From NCBI GenBank assembly GCA_039621445.1, contig CP154954.1, forward strand, positions 50,943,847 through 51,007,846: DNA of 64,000 bases, written 5' to 3'. How positions within the stretch are numbered: the first letter of the stretch is position 1; every line of letters begins with the position of its first letter. Source of the stretch: Euglena gracilis (Eukaryota; Euglenida; Euglenophyceae; Euglenales). The notes beneath the pieces were generated by a model. That model did no database searches, was not told the DNA's origin, and saw nothing but the letters and a program-made list of their open reading frames with translations. Below, piece after piece: positions 1 to 26,600 of this stretch. The position numbers and the translations under genes are program-made.

Positions 1-347
1 GAAAATTGACATTTTTTGGCCGTCCAAAGGGGGGGGGGGGCTCATCCAGGGGGGGCGGGTAAATCCTACCGAGTTTGGACCCCTTCGCGCGTGAATAACT
101 CGGGCCTGGCGGGGAGTTGGGGGGTCAAACCCAGGTGATTCGGAAACTAGGAATCCAGTCGCTCACGACTGAAAAAAAAAATTCCGGGAACGGGGCCGGG
201 ATCATGGTGATAATCCGTCGGTTCCCGAGGTGGCCCCGACCCGGGGGGGGGGCCCCGGGGGGGGCGGGGGGGGAGGGGGGGGGTCGAGGGGGGGGGTTTC
301 GCCAGGGGTAAGCTTCGCTCTTACCCATAAAGGGATAAGAGCTCAGC
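1..347 (+). repeat. Partial copy of 1.35-kb repeat R1, cut by window start
   Basis: This stretch matches the last part of the R1 copy at 13124-14469 almost base for base, in the same orientation, and the inverse of 7331-8678. It shares the GGGATAAGAGCTCAGC end and the G-run/C-run block. It lies in an intron of the transhydrogenase gene. No protein is encoded. Confidence 0.8.
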
Positions 348-1190
348 GACCCCCCCACCTATAAACCCCCCCCCTTCGGCCGACCAACCAAACCGGACTT
401 TATAAACCCCGGGGGGTTTATAAGTGGGGGGGGTTAGATGCTGCACAAGATGCGATGTTGAACAAGATGCAGACATTGGACAATTGGGTGAGAACATTTG
501 ATGTCAACATTTCGGCCACAAACCACCCCAAAACTGATTTTTTGGCAATTTTTTGAGACCGACCATCATCAAAAATGCCCTTTTTGACCAAAATTGTCAA
601 AAATTGCCAATGATTCCTGCATTAGGTTTATTGCACACAATTGGATGGGATCTAACAGTGCCACCATCAAACAATGTTGCTTGGGGTGTCAAGTTGGAAT
701 AGCGGAAATTGTTTGTAAAAAGCATCCACGCCAAGAGGCTTGAAGAGAAAAGCACCAGTAATACGTCATGTGCCAACCACTCTCATGAAGCGTAAAAAAA
801 GACCAAAGTGGACAAGAGCCTCTCTGACAGGAAAAAATAAGCCTATTCCCAAAACCTTGCATTTGCATATTGCAACAAAAAACTCTTTGACCTCCTTAAT
901 CCCTGAGCACCCATTCCAAACGGACCTCCTTGGATGCGTTAGCTTGTCACTACTGCTTGCATCTTGACTGAATGATCAAAATGCATTGTTGGTATGAAAG
1001 AATTTACCTCCCACCTATAGGAAAAAAATGGCCGAAAATGGCCGAAATTGGCCGAAAATGGCCGAAAATGGCGAAAATCTGGGGGGTCAATTATAGGTGC
1101 TTGCCCATGAGCAATAGGGGCACACAGCATTCAGCACAAAAAGGCTGCACACGCCCGCACACACGCACTCTCTCCCCCGGCATGGCTCAG
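348..1190. other. Intron sequence, no gene seen
   Basis: This is the 3' part of the transhydrogenase intron that enters from outside the window. It holds a short tandem of GGCCGAAAAT-like units near 1028-1077 and G/C homopolymer blocks near 400-435. No exon was recognised; the exons for the alpha subunit must lie upstream of position 1. Confidence 0.5.
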
Positions 1191-15602
<14,412 letters not shown>

Positions 15603-16668
15603 GCCCCTGGGCGTTATATACCGCTGCCTTGTGGCCCTGTGCGGAGGGCAGCTCGAGTTTCCTTCCAGTGCTGTCACTGGGAGGGGAGGGGAGGTGACTC
15701 AAAACCGTATGCGAGGTGCGTCCCCACCCAACCCTCTGTTTGCCTCACGCCACTCTGCCAGCGGAAGATTCTTATCCCGCCTCCTTTTCACGCCCGAAAG
15801 GCGCCAGTCTCCCTAGCCCTCTCCACAGCCCAGGCAGCTCTTGCGTCAGCGTCGGATTCTGGTTTTCTCGGGTGCCTTGGACTGAGCTCTCCGCCAAGGC
15901 ACTCCGGCCTTGAAGGTGCCCGAAGCCCAAAGAAAAGGTCATTTTGGTCGATTTCAACTCACAGCCAGTCGGGCACCGCCCCCCGCCCCCCCCCCCCACG
16001 TTGTGTGCTTCCCTGCCCAGGCACTCCAGGGCACACCGAGACCCAGCGGTGGGTCAAATTCAGCATATTGCAAACCAGAACTCTCGTGATGAGCATTTTG
16101 ACATCGATTTACCCCTGGGAAGGAACCCGAAGCCGCTATAGTGGACCCAGATGGGTTGATGGGTTGATCGAAGGGACATAACGTTCAAAAAATGAACAGC
16201 CGACCCCGTCCCCAAGGTTGTCGGTTATCATGAGTGTTAGAGCTGAATGGCCACAGCTCTTAGTTATTCCTTGTTTGTTGCACCGTCCGCAAAGTTTTCT
16301 TTGTAATCGTCACGGACCAACAAGCCTGCCAATAAGACCACCCCTGGCTGTTTCCAATCTTCATGCAGGTTATTCACATTACAGAGGCTCTCAGGTCAGG
16401 CTCGCATCGTTTACCGAGAACAGCCCTCAATGCCAGGTCAAGGATCGAACAGGGGCGAGAACCAAATCGTTTTGGGTGGATGGCTAATGGTCGAAGGATT
16501 CTGGTGATCAGTTTTTGCTGCTTTTGTCTTTTTTACAAAATTCCAAAGTTTTTTTTTTGCCCAGTAGGGTAGCGGGGTGGGTGCCCCCCCCCCCCAGGGG
16601 GGTGGCCTGGGGTGGTTCCCGCAGGGGAGTTTTCCTCTGTTTTCTGGGGAAAGTATTTATGTCAGAAT
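15603..16668. other. Intergenic DNA after NNT, no gene seen
   Basis: Overlapping open frames here are short and show no recognisable motif. The stretch contains C-runs at 15980-16000 and 16578-16600. The 3' UTR of NNT should lie at the start, but no polyadenylation signal could be assigned. Confidence 0.5.
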
Positions 16669-17029
16669 CAGACAATTTTTTAAGCACTGTCCCCCCCCCC
16701 CCGGGGGTGACTGACTGGTTTTTTCAGAGTGACTGACTGGTTTTGGGCCCGGACCCCCTCCCCCCCCCTGGGGGGGGGTCGGCCAGGGGTGGGCAAAAGT
16801 GGCTTGAGTGACCCCGGCGCCGAAGGCGCCGGGAAATTTTTTTTTGGCCTAAAATGGCCTTAAGTGGCTGGAAAGTGGCCGTTTTTTCTGAGTGGCCGAC
16901 CCCCCCCCCCCGGGGGGGGTAGTGACTGACTGGCTTCCCAAAAAAAAGTGACTGACTGGTTTTTCAAAAAGTGGAGTGACCCCGACCCCCCCCTCCCCCC
17001 CCCCCCCGGGGTCGGTAAAAAATTGTATG
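16669..17029. mobile_element. 361-bp TIR element, GACTGACTGG family, perfect 8-bp TSD
   Basis: The ends are CAGACAATTTTTTAAG and, inverted, CATACAATTTTTTACC. GTCAGAAT is duplicated at 16661-16668 and 17030-17037. The inside has repeated GTGACTGACTGGTTTT and three G/C-run blocks, and GGCGCCGAAGGCGCC. Relatives are at 1758-2130 and 19271-19823. Confidence 0.85.
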
Positions 17030-17289
17030 GTCAGAATGCCCATGCCTGTGTTGGTCCCCCTCCACCCCTCCAGAAGGAAACCCAGATTCGGGGCTGCAGC
17101 GGGCACACAACCAAAACCACCAGCAGACACCCCACTGCAGCCAAAACCCATTTTCAGGGCCCTCATATCTTTTCGGACCCAAATGATAAGGGGGTCTCAC
17201 AACCATAGATTGACTTATTTGATGACCCTGGGGGGGCTTTTCCCATGCCCCTTGTTGCGAATGCCCACGCATGCACGACCCCGCAGCCA

Positions 17290-17960
17290 GGGTGCCGAAC
17301 AGCCAGGGTGGTGGGTGGGGGGGGTCGACCCCCCCCCTCCCACCACCTTTTTCCGTATTTCCGGGAGCACCAATTTTTGGACCTGAAAATTTTTTTCCGG
17401 CACCTTCGGCGCCGGGTGTTTTTTTTTGACCCATTTTGGGACCCATATAGGGGGTCCCCCCAAAAACCACCCAAAACCCCATTTTTTCACACTTTCCAAA
17501 AATTCAACGTTTTCTCAAAGTTTTGATTTTGAGAGGTTTTTGAAGCAAAAAATGCCATTGAAAGTCCAAAAAATTTCAAAGAGAAAAAAATGTCAGCAAA
17601 ATTTGATTATGCCAAAATTTGGTCCACTTTTTTTTTACCTTTTTTTTCACCCCCCTCCTAAAAACTACCAATTTTTAACCCTGATTTTTTTGAGATTTTT
17701 TGTAAAAAAAAAATGTGGTTTTCCTTCAAGGAATCATGTGTTTTGGGTTCATTTTTCAAAAAAAATTCAATTTTTTTTCTGGCCAAATTCCTCGTTTTCC
17801 CGAAATGAAAATGCTGTTTTTCCCCGTTTCCCCGTTTTCCCGGTGAAAATGCTGTGGTGGGGGGGTCAACCCACCCCCCCCCCCCACCTCTCGGCTGGGG
17901 GAGGTCGACCCCCCCCACCAGGCCTTCCCGTTCCCAGCCCCCGGGGCAGAGGACAAATCC
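17290..17960. repeat. Repeat R7, first copy (second at 21560-22080)
   Basis: Both copies share CTTCGGCGCCGGGTGT, TTTTGGGACCCATAT, GAGAGGTTTTTGA and AAAAATGCCATTGAAA words in the same order and orientation, and end in a C-run next to CCTTCCCGTTC. They are A/T-rich between G/C-run blocks and have no ORF with known motifs. Confidence 0.75.
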
Positions 17961-18300
17961 ACCCACCCACCCACCCGCTCTGTGAAATGGCTCTATGTGT
18001 TTGAGAAATGAACTGAGAATTTTTTCGGAACGAACCTGGGCAGTCCGAAACAGAAAAAAAAATTATGCCAGCCAGAGGTTTCTGTGGGGGTCAGCATCAA
18101 CCTACCCCTCGACCCCCTTTTGGCCCCTTTGGGAGGGTTTGGGCTGAAAATTGAATTGGAATCCTTCGGAAGTATCATTTGCGTCAAAGTGGCTTTCATC
18201 GAAGACATTTGGGTGAAAGTGGCCATTGATCAAGGACATTTGGAGAAAAGTGGCTTTGGGCTCAAACCCCCCACAGGAAACCGAGAAATAAGATTGAGGA

Positions 18301-18684
18301 CTGGGTTCAATATAAGAAGGGTGTACGGGGTTTAGTTGGGTCCCCCCCCCAAACCGGAGGGGGGGTCCAGACCACCCCCAGCCCACCTGCCAAGGGGGAT
18401 CCGGACCCACCCCGGGGGGTACCTGGGCCCCTCCCCCAAAAAGGTCAAATCGTTCTTTCCGGAGCTTTGCGCCGAACATTTTTTTTTGCATTTTTGACAA
18501 ATTTTTGCCCAAAATGGGCCCAAAATGGCATTTTTTGCTGTTTTGGGGTGTCAAAGATTTTCGGCCCGGCGCAAAGTCAGTCACCCAGACCGTGCCACTG
18601 GTTAGGTCGGGTCCCCCCCCCCCGTGCTGGACCAGAGGGGGGGTCCGACCCACCCTCCCCCTCCTGTCTTCATATCAAAGCCTG
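18301..18684. mobile_element. 384-bp TIR element of family B, imperfect TSD
   Basis: It carries the same core as 5830-6236 (CTTTGCGCCGAACATT, GCCCAAAATGGCA). The ends are CTGGGTTCAATATAAG and, inverted, CAGGCTTTGATATGAAG. The flanks ATTGAGGA and GTTGGGGA match at 6 of 8, so the insertion is older than 5830-6236. Confidence 0.7.
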
Positions 18685-19209
18685 GTTGGGGAGGAGGGCT
18701 GGTGGGGACAAAACACTGTGCAGACACTTGGGGGTGCCCTACTCAAGCCAGTGACGGGTGCCGCTGTGGGGCTCGGCCCTTTTCGCCACCTCCGCCTGGA
18801 TTTCCCGCGCCCTATTCCCTTCCTTACCACTTTCTTTCCCCCCTGACCATTCCCCCCGCCTCTCTTACCACCCTGGACTGCCGACCGCTGGGACCCCAAG
18901 TCCCAGAGGGGGGGGGGCAAACGGAGGTTTCCAGCCGCCGGGAGGCTACCAACCGGAGGCCATAACCGCGAACACCCCCCTGCCCCCCTCCCCTGTCCCC
19001 CGAACCCTGCCCTGACGCATGCGAACGGCCCACCTCAGCCGCACTGCCCCCCCCCCCCCCAGGCCCGGCACCGCAAGGCCGGACGACGTACATTCTGAGC
19101 CCCTGCCCCCCCACGCACGCTGCTTTGCATGGGGGATTCGATCTCAGAACCACCCCCCACATTTTTTTGGTAACTCCCCGAACCACATTTCCAGCTGTTC
19201 CACCCTGCC

Positions 19210-19270
19210 TTCCAGTGTACGTGTGTGTGTGGGTGGGTGGGTGTGGGTGTGTGTGGGGGGGGGGGGGTGT
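19210..19270. repeat. GT/GGGT minisatellite, left part
   Basis: GTGTGTGGGTGGGTGGGTGT and a G-run lead up to the terminal repeat of the element at 19271. The same composition resumes at 19824, as if one tract had been split by insertion. Confidence 0.7.
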
Positions 19271-19823
19271 GATACCATTGTTTAACACCTAACCAGTGCC
19301 CTCCATTTGCCTTTGTTTAATTGTTCTTCCAGTCAAACACAAGCACCTCCTGGATAAAGCCCTCCTGCCCTCCTGGATAAAGCACAAAATCCTCAATTCT
19401 CGATCTTTTTTTGCTAGATTCTGGGACCCCGGGGGGTTACCATCAGAGGAGGCTTGAGCTCGAACGTTCAAGCTCGAGCCTATACCCCCCCCCGGGGGGG
19501 CGACTGATTGGTTTTTTCAGAACGACTGACTGGTTTTTTCCCCAAGCGCCCCCCCCCCCCCCCGGGGGGTGGGTAGGCCCGAAAATGCAAAAGTGGCTGG
19601 CCTGGCGCCGAAGGCGCCGGAAATTTTTTGTATTTTTTGAGACTTTTTGGCAAATTTTCATTGCCTCCTGAAGAGTTGCCAATCCCCCCCCAGGGGGAGG
19701 GGGTACAGTGACTGACTGGTTTTATCGGAAAAAGTGACTGACTGGTTTTATCGGAAAAAGTGACTGACTGGTTTTTTCGGAGTGGAAAGTGACCCCCCCA
19801 GGGGGTCACTAAGCAATGGTATG
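19271..19823. mobile_element. 553-bp TIR element inserted in a GT-rich minisatellite
   Basis: The ends are GATACCATTGTTTAA and, inverted, CATACCATTGCTTAG. The inside has GTGACTGACTGGTTTT tandem copies at 19710-19780, a CGCCGAAGGCGCCGG stem, and a near-palindrome at 19450-19481. Target duplication cannot be judged because both flanks are GT repeats. Confidence 0.6.
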
Positions 19824-20266
<443 letters not shown>

Positions 20267-20618
20267 TGTCGTGGCGACCACCTGTCACAGTGAAGTTTTC
20301 ATTGAACTGAGTTCATGACAACAACCAGCGTTGAACGTTTTTCGGATAGCACCGTTTCCGGCGTGGGCTTCCGACACATTTATTCAGCTCTGCCTGTTTC
20401 CGGAGCTTATTTAGGAATGTTGGGTTTCCAGTTCAAAAGCAGTCCAATTTACCCGGTTCGCCGCGCATTTGCAGCTCTTCCTCTTCCCGGGCAGTGCCCC
20501 GTCGCCCAGGCGTGGCATCCGCCCGGCCCTTCCCTCTTCAGTTGCGGCCCCACATTTGTGCCATCCTTGCGGGTGCCCCTCCCACGCCTGTCGCCGCGCT
20601 GCGCCGTGCCGGCCCCCC

Positions 20619-20687
20619 ATGAGCCTCTTCGGGGCCGTCCGGGGCTTCGCCCAGAAGCACCTGCAGCTGGAGAAGGACGAAGTCCAG
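20619..20687 (+). CDS. Coiled-coil gene, exon 1 with start codon
   Basis: The ATG at 20619 opens 23 codons (MSLFGAVRGFAQKHLQLEKD, then EVQ) and is followed by a GTGCGG donor. It is the only Met-initiated exon in the series. It joins the next exon in phase 0. A CAG acceptor upstream (near 20510) could serve trans-splicing if the host uses it. Confidence 0.65.
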
Positions 20688-23600
20688 GTGCGGGCCGACC
20701 CCCATGAGGTGCCAGCGGGCATTCGATGTTTTGGCGTAGGACAATGCTTTTGTTGGCCTTGATCAGGGATTTCTAAGCCGGAGGGGACCCCATCCCCCCC
20801 CGGGGGGGGGGTTCCAGCCAGCCAGCAGCTCAATGCAGCCAGCAGCCCAAATTGGGGCTGGGAGCCCCCCCCAGGGAGTCGAGTGAAATAAACTTGGTCC
20901 AGCCCGGCCAGAGGCCGGACTAGCCACCAAAGCCAGGCCAACGGGATCGAAAATCAAAAAGTCGAAGAACGAATTTGGGGGGGGGGGGGGCTGGACTGCA
21001 GCTAGTCCAAAATTTGGTTAGTGGGCCTGGGGGGGGGGTCTGCTAGCAGGGCTAGCTAGTGTAATTGTTTTTCCAGTGACCGGCGCAAAGCGCCGCAAAT
21101 TTTTTTGGGGACCCCCAAAAATGGCCAAAAATGCCCGTTTTTGGCCATTTTGCACCCCCCCCCCCACCTGCCAGGGGGCTCCGGACCGACCCTCGGGGGG
21201 GTTCCCGGGACCCCCCCCCAAAAAGGGTCATTTTTTTCCTCCGGCGCTTCGCGCCGAAAATTTTTTGCATTTTTGGCACATTTTTGCCCAAAAAGTGCCC
21301 AAAATGGCAGTTTTGGTCGTTTTGGGGGGTCAAAAATTTTCGGCCACCCTGACCGCGCACCTGTTTAGGTGGGGGGGTGTCCCCCCCACCCCCCCCCCCC
21401 TGGCCCGCAGTGGGGGTCCGGCCCACCCCCCCCCACCTGTCCTTATATCGAACCCTGCCCCCCCCCCCAGGGGGAGGGGGGGTCTAGCTAGTCCAATTTT
21501 TTCCAGTGTCTAGCCGATTGGCTAGCCAGTAACCCCCCCAGGGTCCTTAAGCAGAAGCCTGGCACCAATTTTCAGACCCCAAAAAATTTTCCCGGCATCT
21601 TCGGCGCCGGGTGTATTTTGGACCCATTTTGGGACCCATATCAGAAGTCCCCCCCAAAACCCCCCAAAACCTCAGTTTTTCACATTTTCCAAAATTTCAA
21701 ATTTTTCTCAAAGTTTTGAGAGGTTTTTGAGGCAGAAGAATGCCATTGAAAATCCAAAAAAAAATTCCAAAAGAATCCAAAAAATGTCAGTAAAATTTGA
21801 TTGTGCCAAAATTTGGTCCAATCTTTTTGAGGTTCGTTTTTTTCACCCCCCTCCTAAAAACTACCAGTTTTTAAACCTGCAATTTTTGAGATTTCTTTGT
21901 GAAAAAAAAATCTCAAAAAATGTGGTTTTCCATCAAAAAAATCATGTATTTTGGGTTCATTTTTCAAAAAAAACTCAAAATTTTTTCTGGCCAAAATCCC
22001 CGTTTCCCCAAAATTGGTGAAAATGTTGTAGTGGTGGGGGGGTTCGACCCCCCCCCCCCACCAGCCCTTCCCGTTCTGCCTTGCCCCCAATCCCCCCCCC
22101 CATGCCAACTGAGTGTGTGTTCCCAGAAGGGAGGTTCACCCCTGCTTTTTGTGCGAAGCGCTGGCCAAAATGACCCTGTCGACCCTTGCTTTATGGCACT
22201 GTTTTTCAGTTTTTTATTTTCAAATTTGTCGGCTACAAAAATTATTTGGCAAAGCCTCCCTTTGAGCGGGGGGGGGGGGGTAGTGATATCAATCTATTGG
22301 TATCTATTGGCTCTTCTCGCGAAATTGTGCATTTTGCTGCTTTTTTCTGCATGATTTCCGTGTTTCATACGCAGTGGTTTCTTGTGTTGTGATCCCATCC
22401 ATGTTTTCCACCACAAACAAATTGCTGTTTCATCTTCTGTCTTTGCTGCTATTTGCATATGTCTGTCTCTGCTTTCATTTCCACATCTCAAAAGCCCAAC
22501 TTGGTCACCAGCTTGTGCATTCTTCAGTTTTTTTTTTTTTTTGGTCACCAGCTTGTGCATTCTTCAGTTTTTTTCCCCAATCCCCCAGAACCCTCCGGCA
22601 GCGCCAGTGTTTTCCCGCGACCCTCCAGTCCACCTCCCGCCTCGTTGCGCGCACAGCTGCAGCGGGAGCGGGAGGGCGGCCGCGACTTCAATGAGCTGTT
22701 TGACCGCCTGGCGGAGGACGCCCCCGCGGCCACCTCCAGCACGGAGGTGGTCCGCCTCCCTTTTCGTGGTCAGGCAACCTCACGGATGACCTCAGTTTGG
22801 GGCTGCGGGGGAGGCTCACCTTCATGGAAATGCTTCCCACCCATTCCTCATGTGTTGTGTTTTTGTGTTGTCTGTTTGCTCGTCAAGAAAGGGAGTATTC
22901 CATTTTTTTCTGATGAGCATATCTGTGGTGCAGGTGGATATTACAGGTTTCTGCCGGGGCAGACAAGCAATATCTTGGGGGTGCACCTGGATTTGTGCGC
23001 CGCACCCAGTTTCCGCATGATGAATGTTTTCATTAAAGGCGCGCTGACATCTTTTTTTTAGGTGAGTCCTGAAGGAGGCTCCTCGTGGTTTGGCAGCCTC
23101 ATCCCGGACCTGTCAACCATGGTCGCAAGCGCTGACGATTCAGAGTAGCCTCCTTCCCCAGCGTGCAGGGCAGAGCACACAAACACATACACAAACACGT
23201 GCATGGTTGGTCAATGTGTTTCACTGTATGGAGTGGTGTGCAAAAGTGTGTGTGTGTGTGGGTGGGTGGTATTTGTGAGGTTTGAAAGATGGAAAGATGG
23301 ATTTTGCAAACATTAAAGAAGCCCACCATTTACCTTTTGGAGTTGATCATAAAGATTTCATAAAGATTTAATTCAAACGCAAGTGCTTCTTTTATTTGCC
23401 TGTGGAACATGCAGAGTGCGTTCACACTGCTATTTGTTGTGTGTCCTGCCGACTAATTTCCCCCGCGACAGCTCAACGGAGCAACCCCCTTTGGGGAATC
23501 GTCGCTCTGCCCTCCACCCCTGCATTCCCTCCACCTCCCTTCCTCCCCAGCGAGTCACCCCAGGTGCGGGTGCTGCGCAGCAAGCTGAAGGCGCTGGAGG

Positions 23601-26600
23601 TCACCCACACCACGCAGCACGCCAAGCTCTTCGAACTGGAGTCCCAGCTGGAGGCGGACCGAGGTCTGGTCCCCCCCCCTTAGTTGAATTAGACTTCTTG
23701 TCTGTTTGTGGCCGGCGCTATTTTCTTTCTGGCCCGGTTTGTGTGGTGAGTGGCCAGGGACCCCTTACCCCAGTGCTCTTGGGTTGCTCCCCTGGTCCCA
23801 GCGGCCCATCACCCGACCCGAGACCCGGCCGCCGCCATCGCCGTCCCCCCCCCCCACAGGGATCATCAAGTCCCTCACAGTGGAGCTGGCCGGGCTGCAG
23901 GAGGAGGTGCAGCGTTCCCGGCCACGGCCCCGTGGTAGTGTGTCCCTCGCTGCTGCCCCCCACCCATGCCCGGCTCCCGATGAGGTCAGAACCAGGCTTC
24001 TTTTTCAGTCAGAAGGTGCCCCCAGGGGGGGGCCTGGGTCCGGCACCGGACCCCCGGGGGGGGGGAGGTCCCCAGAAGGAGGCCAGGTTTGGGTTTCGGC
24101 ACGAAGTACCGAAAATTTTTTGGGAAATGCCCTCGGACGACCCGATTTTTAGGGGGTCCCCGCCCCTCCTCTCGGGGGGGTCCCGCGCTGGGCTGGGTTC
24201 ACATAAGGAAGGCATACGGGTTTAGGTGGTGAGGGGTGTCCCCCCACCCTCCTACTGGACCGGAGAGGGGGTCCGGACCCCCCCCCACCTCTCCACAAAA
24301 AGATCAGGATTTTTTCCTTCCAGCGCTTTGCGCCGAAAATTTTTGCATTTTTGACAAGTTTTGCCCAAAAAGTGCCCGAAATGGCACTTTTGGCCGTTTG
24401 GAGGGGGGGGCAAAAATTATTGGCCTGGCGCTTTGCGCTGGGCCAAAAATCGGTCACCCAGACCGCGCCACTGTTTAGGTGGGGTGGGGTGCCCACCCCC
24501 CTCCACTCCCCCCTGGACCGGGGGGGGGGGGTAACCCCCCAACCTGCCCTTATATCGAAGCCTGGACCCCCCCCCTGGGGAGTCTTAAAAAGATGCCTGG
24601 TTGGGGTGGGTTGGGCGGTTCGGACGACGCCGTGGGCGGGGCAGGCGGTGGAGAGCGGGGAGCGGATGAAGGAGGAGGCCGGGCGGCTGCTCTCGGACTG
24701 GGCGATGAAGCAGGCGGAGGCGGAGGCGCAGCAGGACCGGCTGAACCAGAAGGAGGAGGAGCTGGACCGCCTGCGGAAGGTGTAGCTATGCACCCCCCCC
24801 CCCTAAATCTATCTAATCTATATCTATCTATCTAATGAACCCCTCGCCCAATGAACAGGGAGTGCAGGGGGTGTCCAGATTGCGTTGTTTGTCATTTTTA
24901 TGACCAATGAGCATGCCCCATCTGGACTATCTAGATTGTCATTTTAGTGTTCATGTGTGTGGGTATGGGGGGAGGGTGGAAGGTGTGCATTGTGTGGATG
25001 CATGAATGTGCGCCTATGTATATGGATCCCGGGGATGCCAGGCCGACCTCCCTGAAGCGGGGGGGGGGGCTGTCCTCGCCCCCCCATGTCTCCCCTCCCA
25101 GGAGCTGGACGAGGCCCGGGCGAAGCTGGCCGCCACCCCCACCGCAGAGGCCGGGGAGCCCACGGCGGCGCCCCACCGCCCGGGCCGCGGTGGCAGGGGG
25201 TTGTTACTGTGCGACGCGAACGCCAGGGACCACCAGGTATTTCGAAGTTTTCGGTTTACCGGGACTCAGAAAAAGAGTGGTTTGGCCACTCAAATTGTGG
25301 ACGTATTGTTTTTTTTTGGCAATTTCATAGGGGCATTCGTATGACGCGGGGTGCAGGCCCTGTTGTCTGGCGCACCGGTGCCCCAGTTTCGGCAGTCCCG
25401 GGAACCACCTCAACTCACCCCTTTTTCTGGAAGATATCCCAGTGCCGAGTCGGGAAAATGGGGTCATGATAAGGGAAAGGCTCAGGGGTAGGAATTAAGG
25501 CTAAAATTTTGGTCTAAATTTGATGATTTTTTTGGCCGCAGATTTGGCCTCGTTTGCCACCTAATTTTTGGGATTTGGGCCAAATTTCTGGCCTAAATAT
25601 TCTTATTTTGACCCTATTAAACAAACGAAATTCCCCCAGTGGAAGTGGGACAGGAGGGAGAATCGGCCAAAATCGCTCATCAGCCCCATTTGTATGACGT
25701 ATGGGGTTGACATACCCCCGTCATACTAAACCCCCCCCCCCCCCAAATAACCTGGCGGGGTACCAGGTTATTGGAACCAACTTTTGGTCCTGCCCCCCCC
25801 CCGCCAGGTTATTTGGGCCCTTATTTCAGCGCCGTAAAGGAATTTTGCCTAAAAAGGACCCCACCAAGTTACTGGAACCATCTTTTTTGCCCCTCCCTCT
25901 GCCAAGTTATTCAGCCCCCGCCAGGAGCAAGGACCCCAGGTTATTTGGGGGGGGGGGGGTAGTGCCCCCCCCCCAGGCAGGGGCACTAGTGTGAGGCTGC
26001 CATTTTCAAAAATTCAAAGTGTATTTTTTTGGTTTCGGTGTTGCTTTGACAGTTCTGGTACTCTGATTGTGACGTCGGGTCTGTGATTCCAAAACTTTGT
26101 GGTACACATTTACCTTCATCAGCTCATTTCTCAGGAGGTTGTATTTGCCATGCGTCCAATGACCCACCCATTACATATTTAGTTTCTTGTATTTCATTCA
26201 TACACAAGAAATGTCCATTATATTACATTACAGCAGTTCTTTGGGTGGTGGTTATTTGGATTGACCGTGGCAATGCGACAACACAAGCAGCAATGCACCC
26301 CCCCTGGGTCGGCTGGGGGCCCATTCCCTGGACCAGAACCCCGAGAGTGGCATGGGAACAGACCCCCGTCGCCCGGCCCCAGGAGGCGGAGCTGGAGCAG
26401 CAGCGGCAGGCCGTCGCGGCACGGGAGGCGGCGCTGCAGGCCGAGCGGGCCGAGCTGGCGGGCCGGGCGGCGGCGCTGCGGGAGCGGGAGGAGGCGCTGC
26501 GGATTGAGGCGGAGCGGTGGGAGAGGCAGACCGCGGCCTTGCCGGGGCCCCAGACCTGATGGGAAAGAAGCAACGTGTGGCCCCGTGTGTTGAAATACAG

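Noticed and set aside
23062-23148. Stop codon at 23146 as the end of the coiled-coil gene
   Set aside because: Coiled-coil exons continue in phase for another 12 kb, and a GT is available at 23122 that avoids the stop. It remains uncertain without cDNA.
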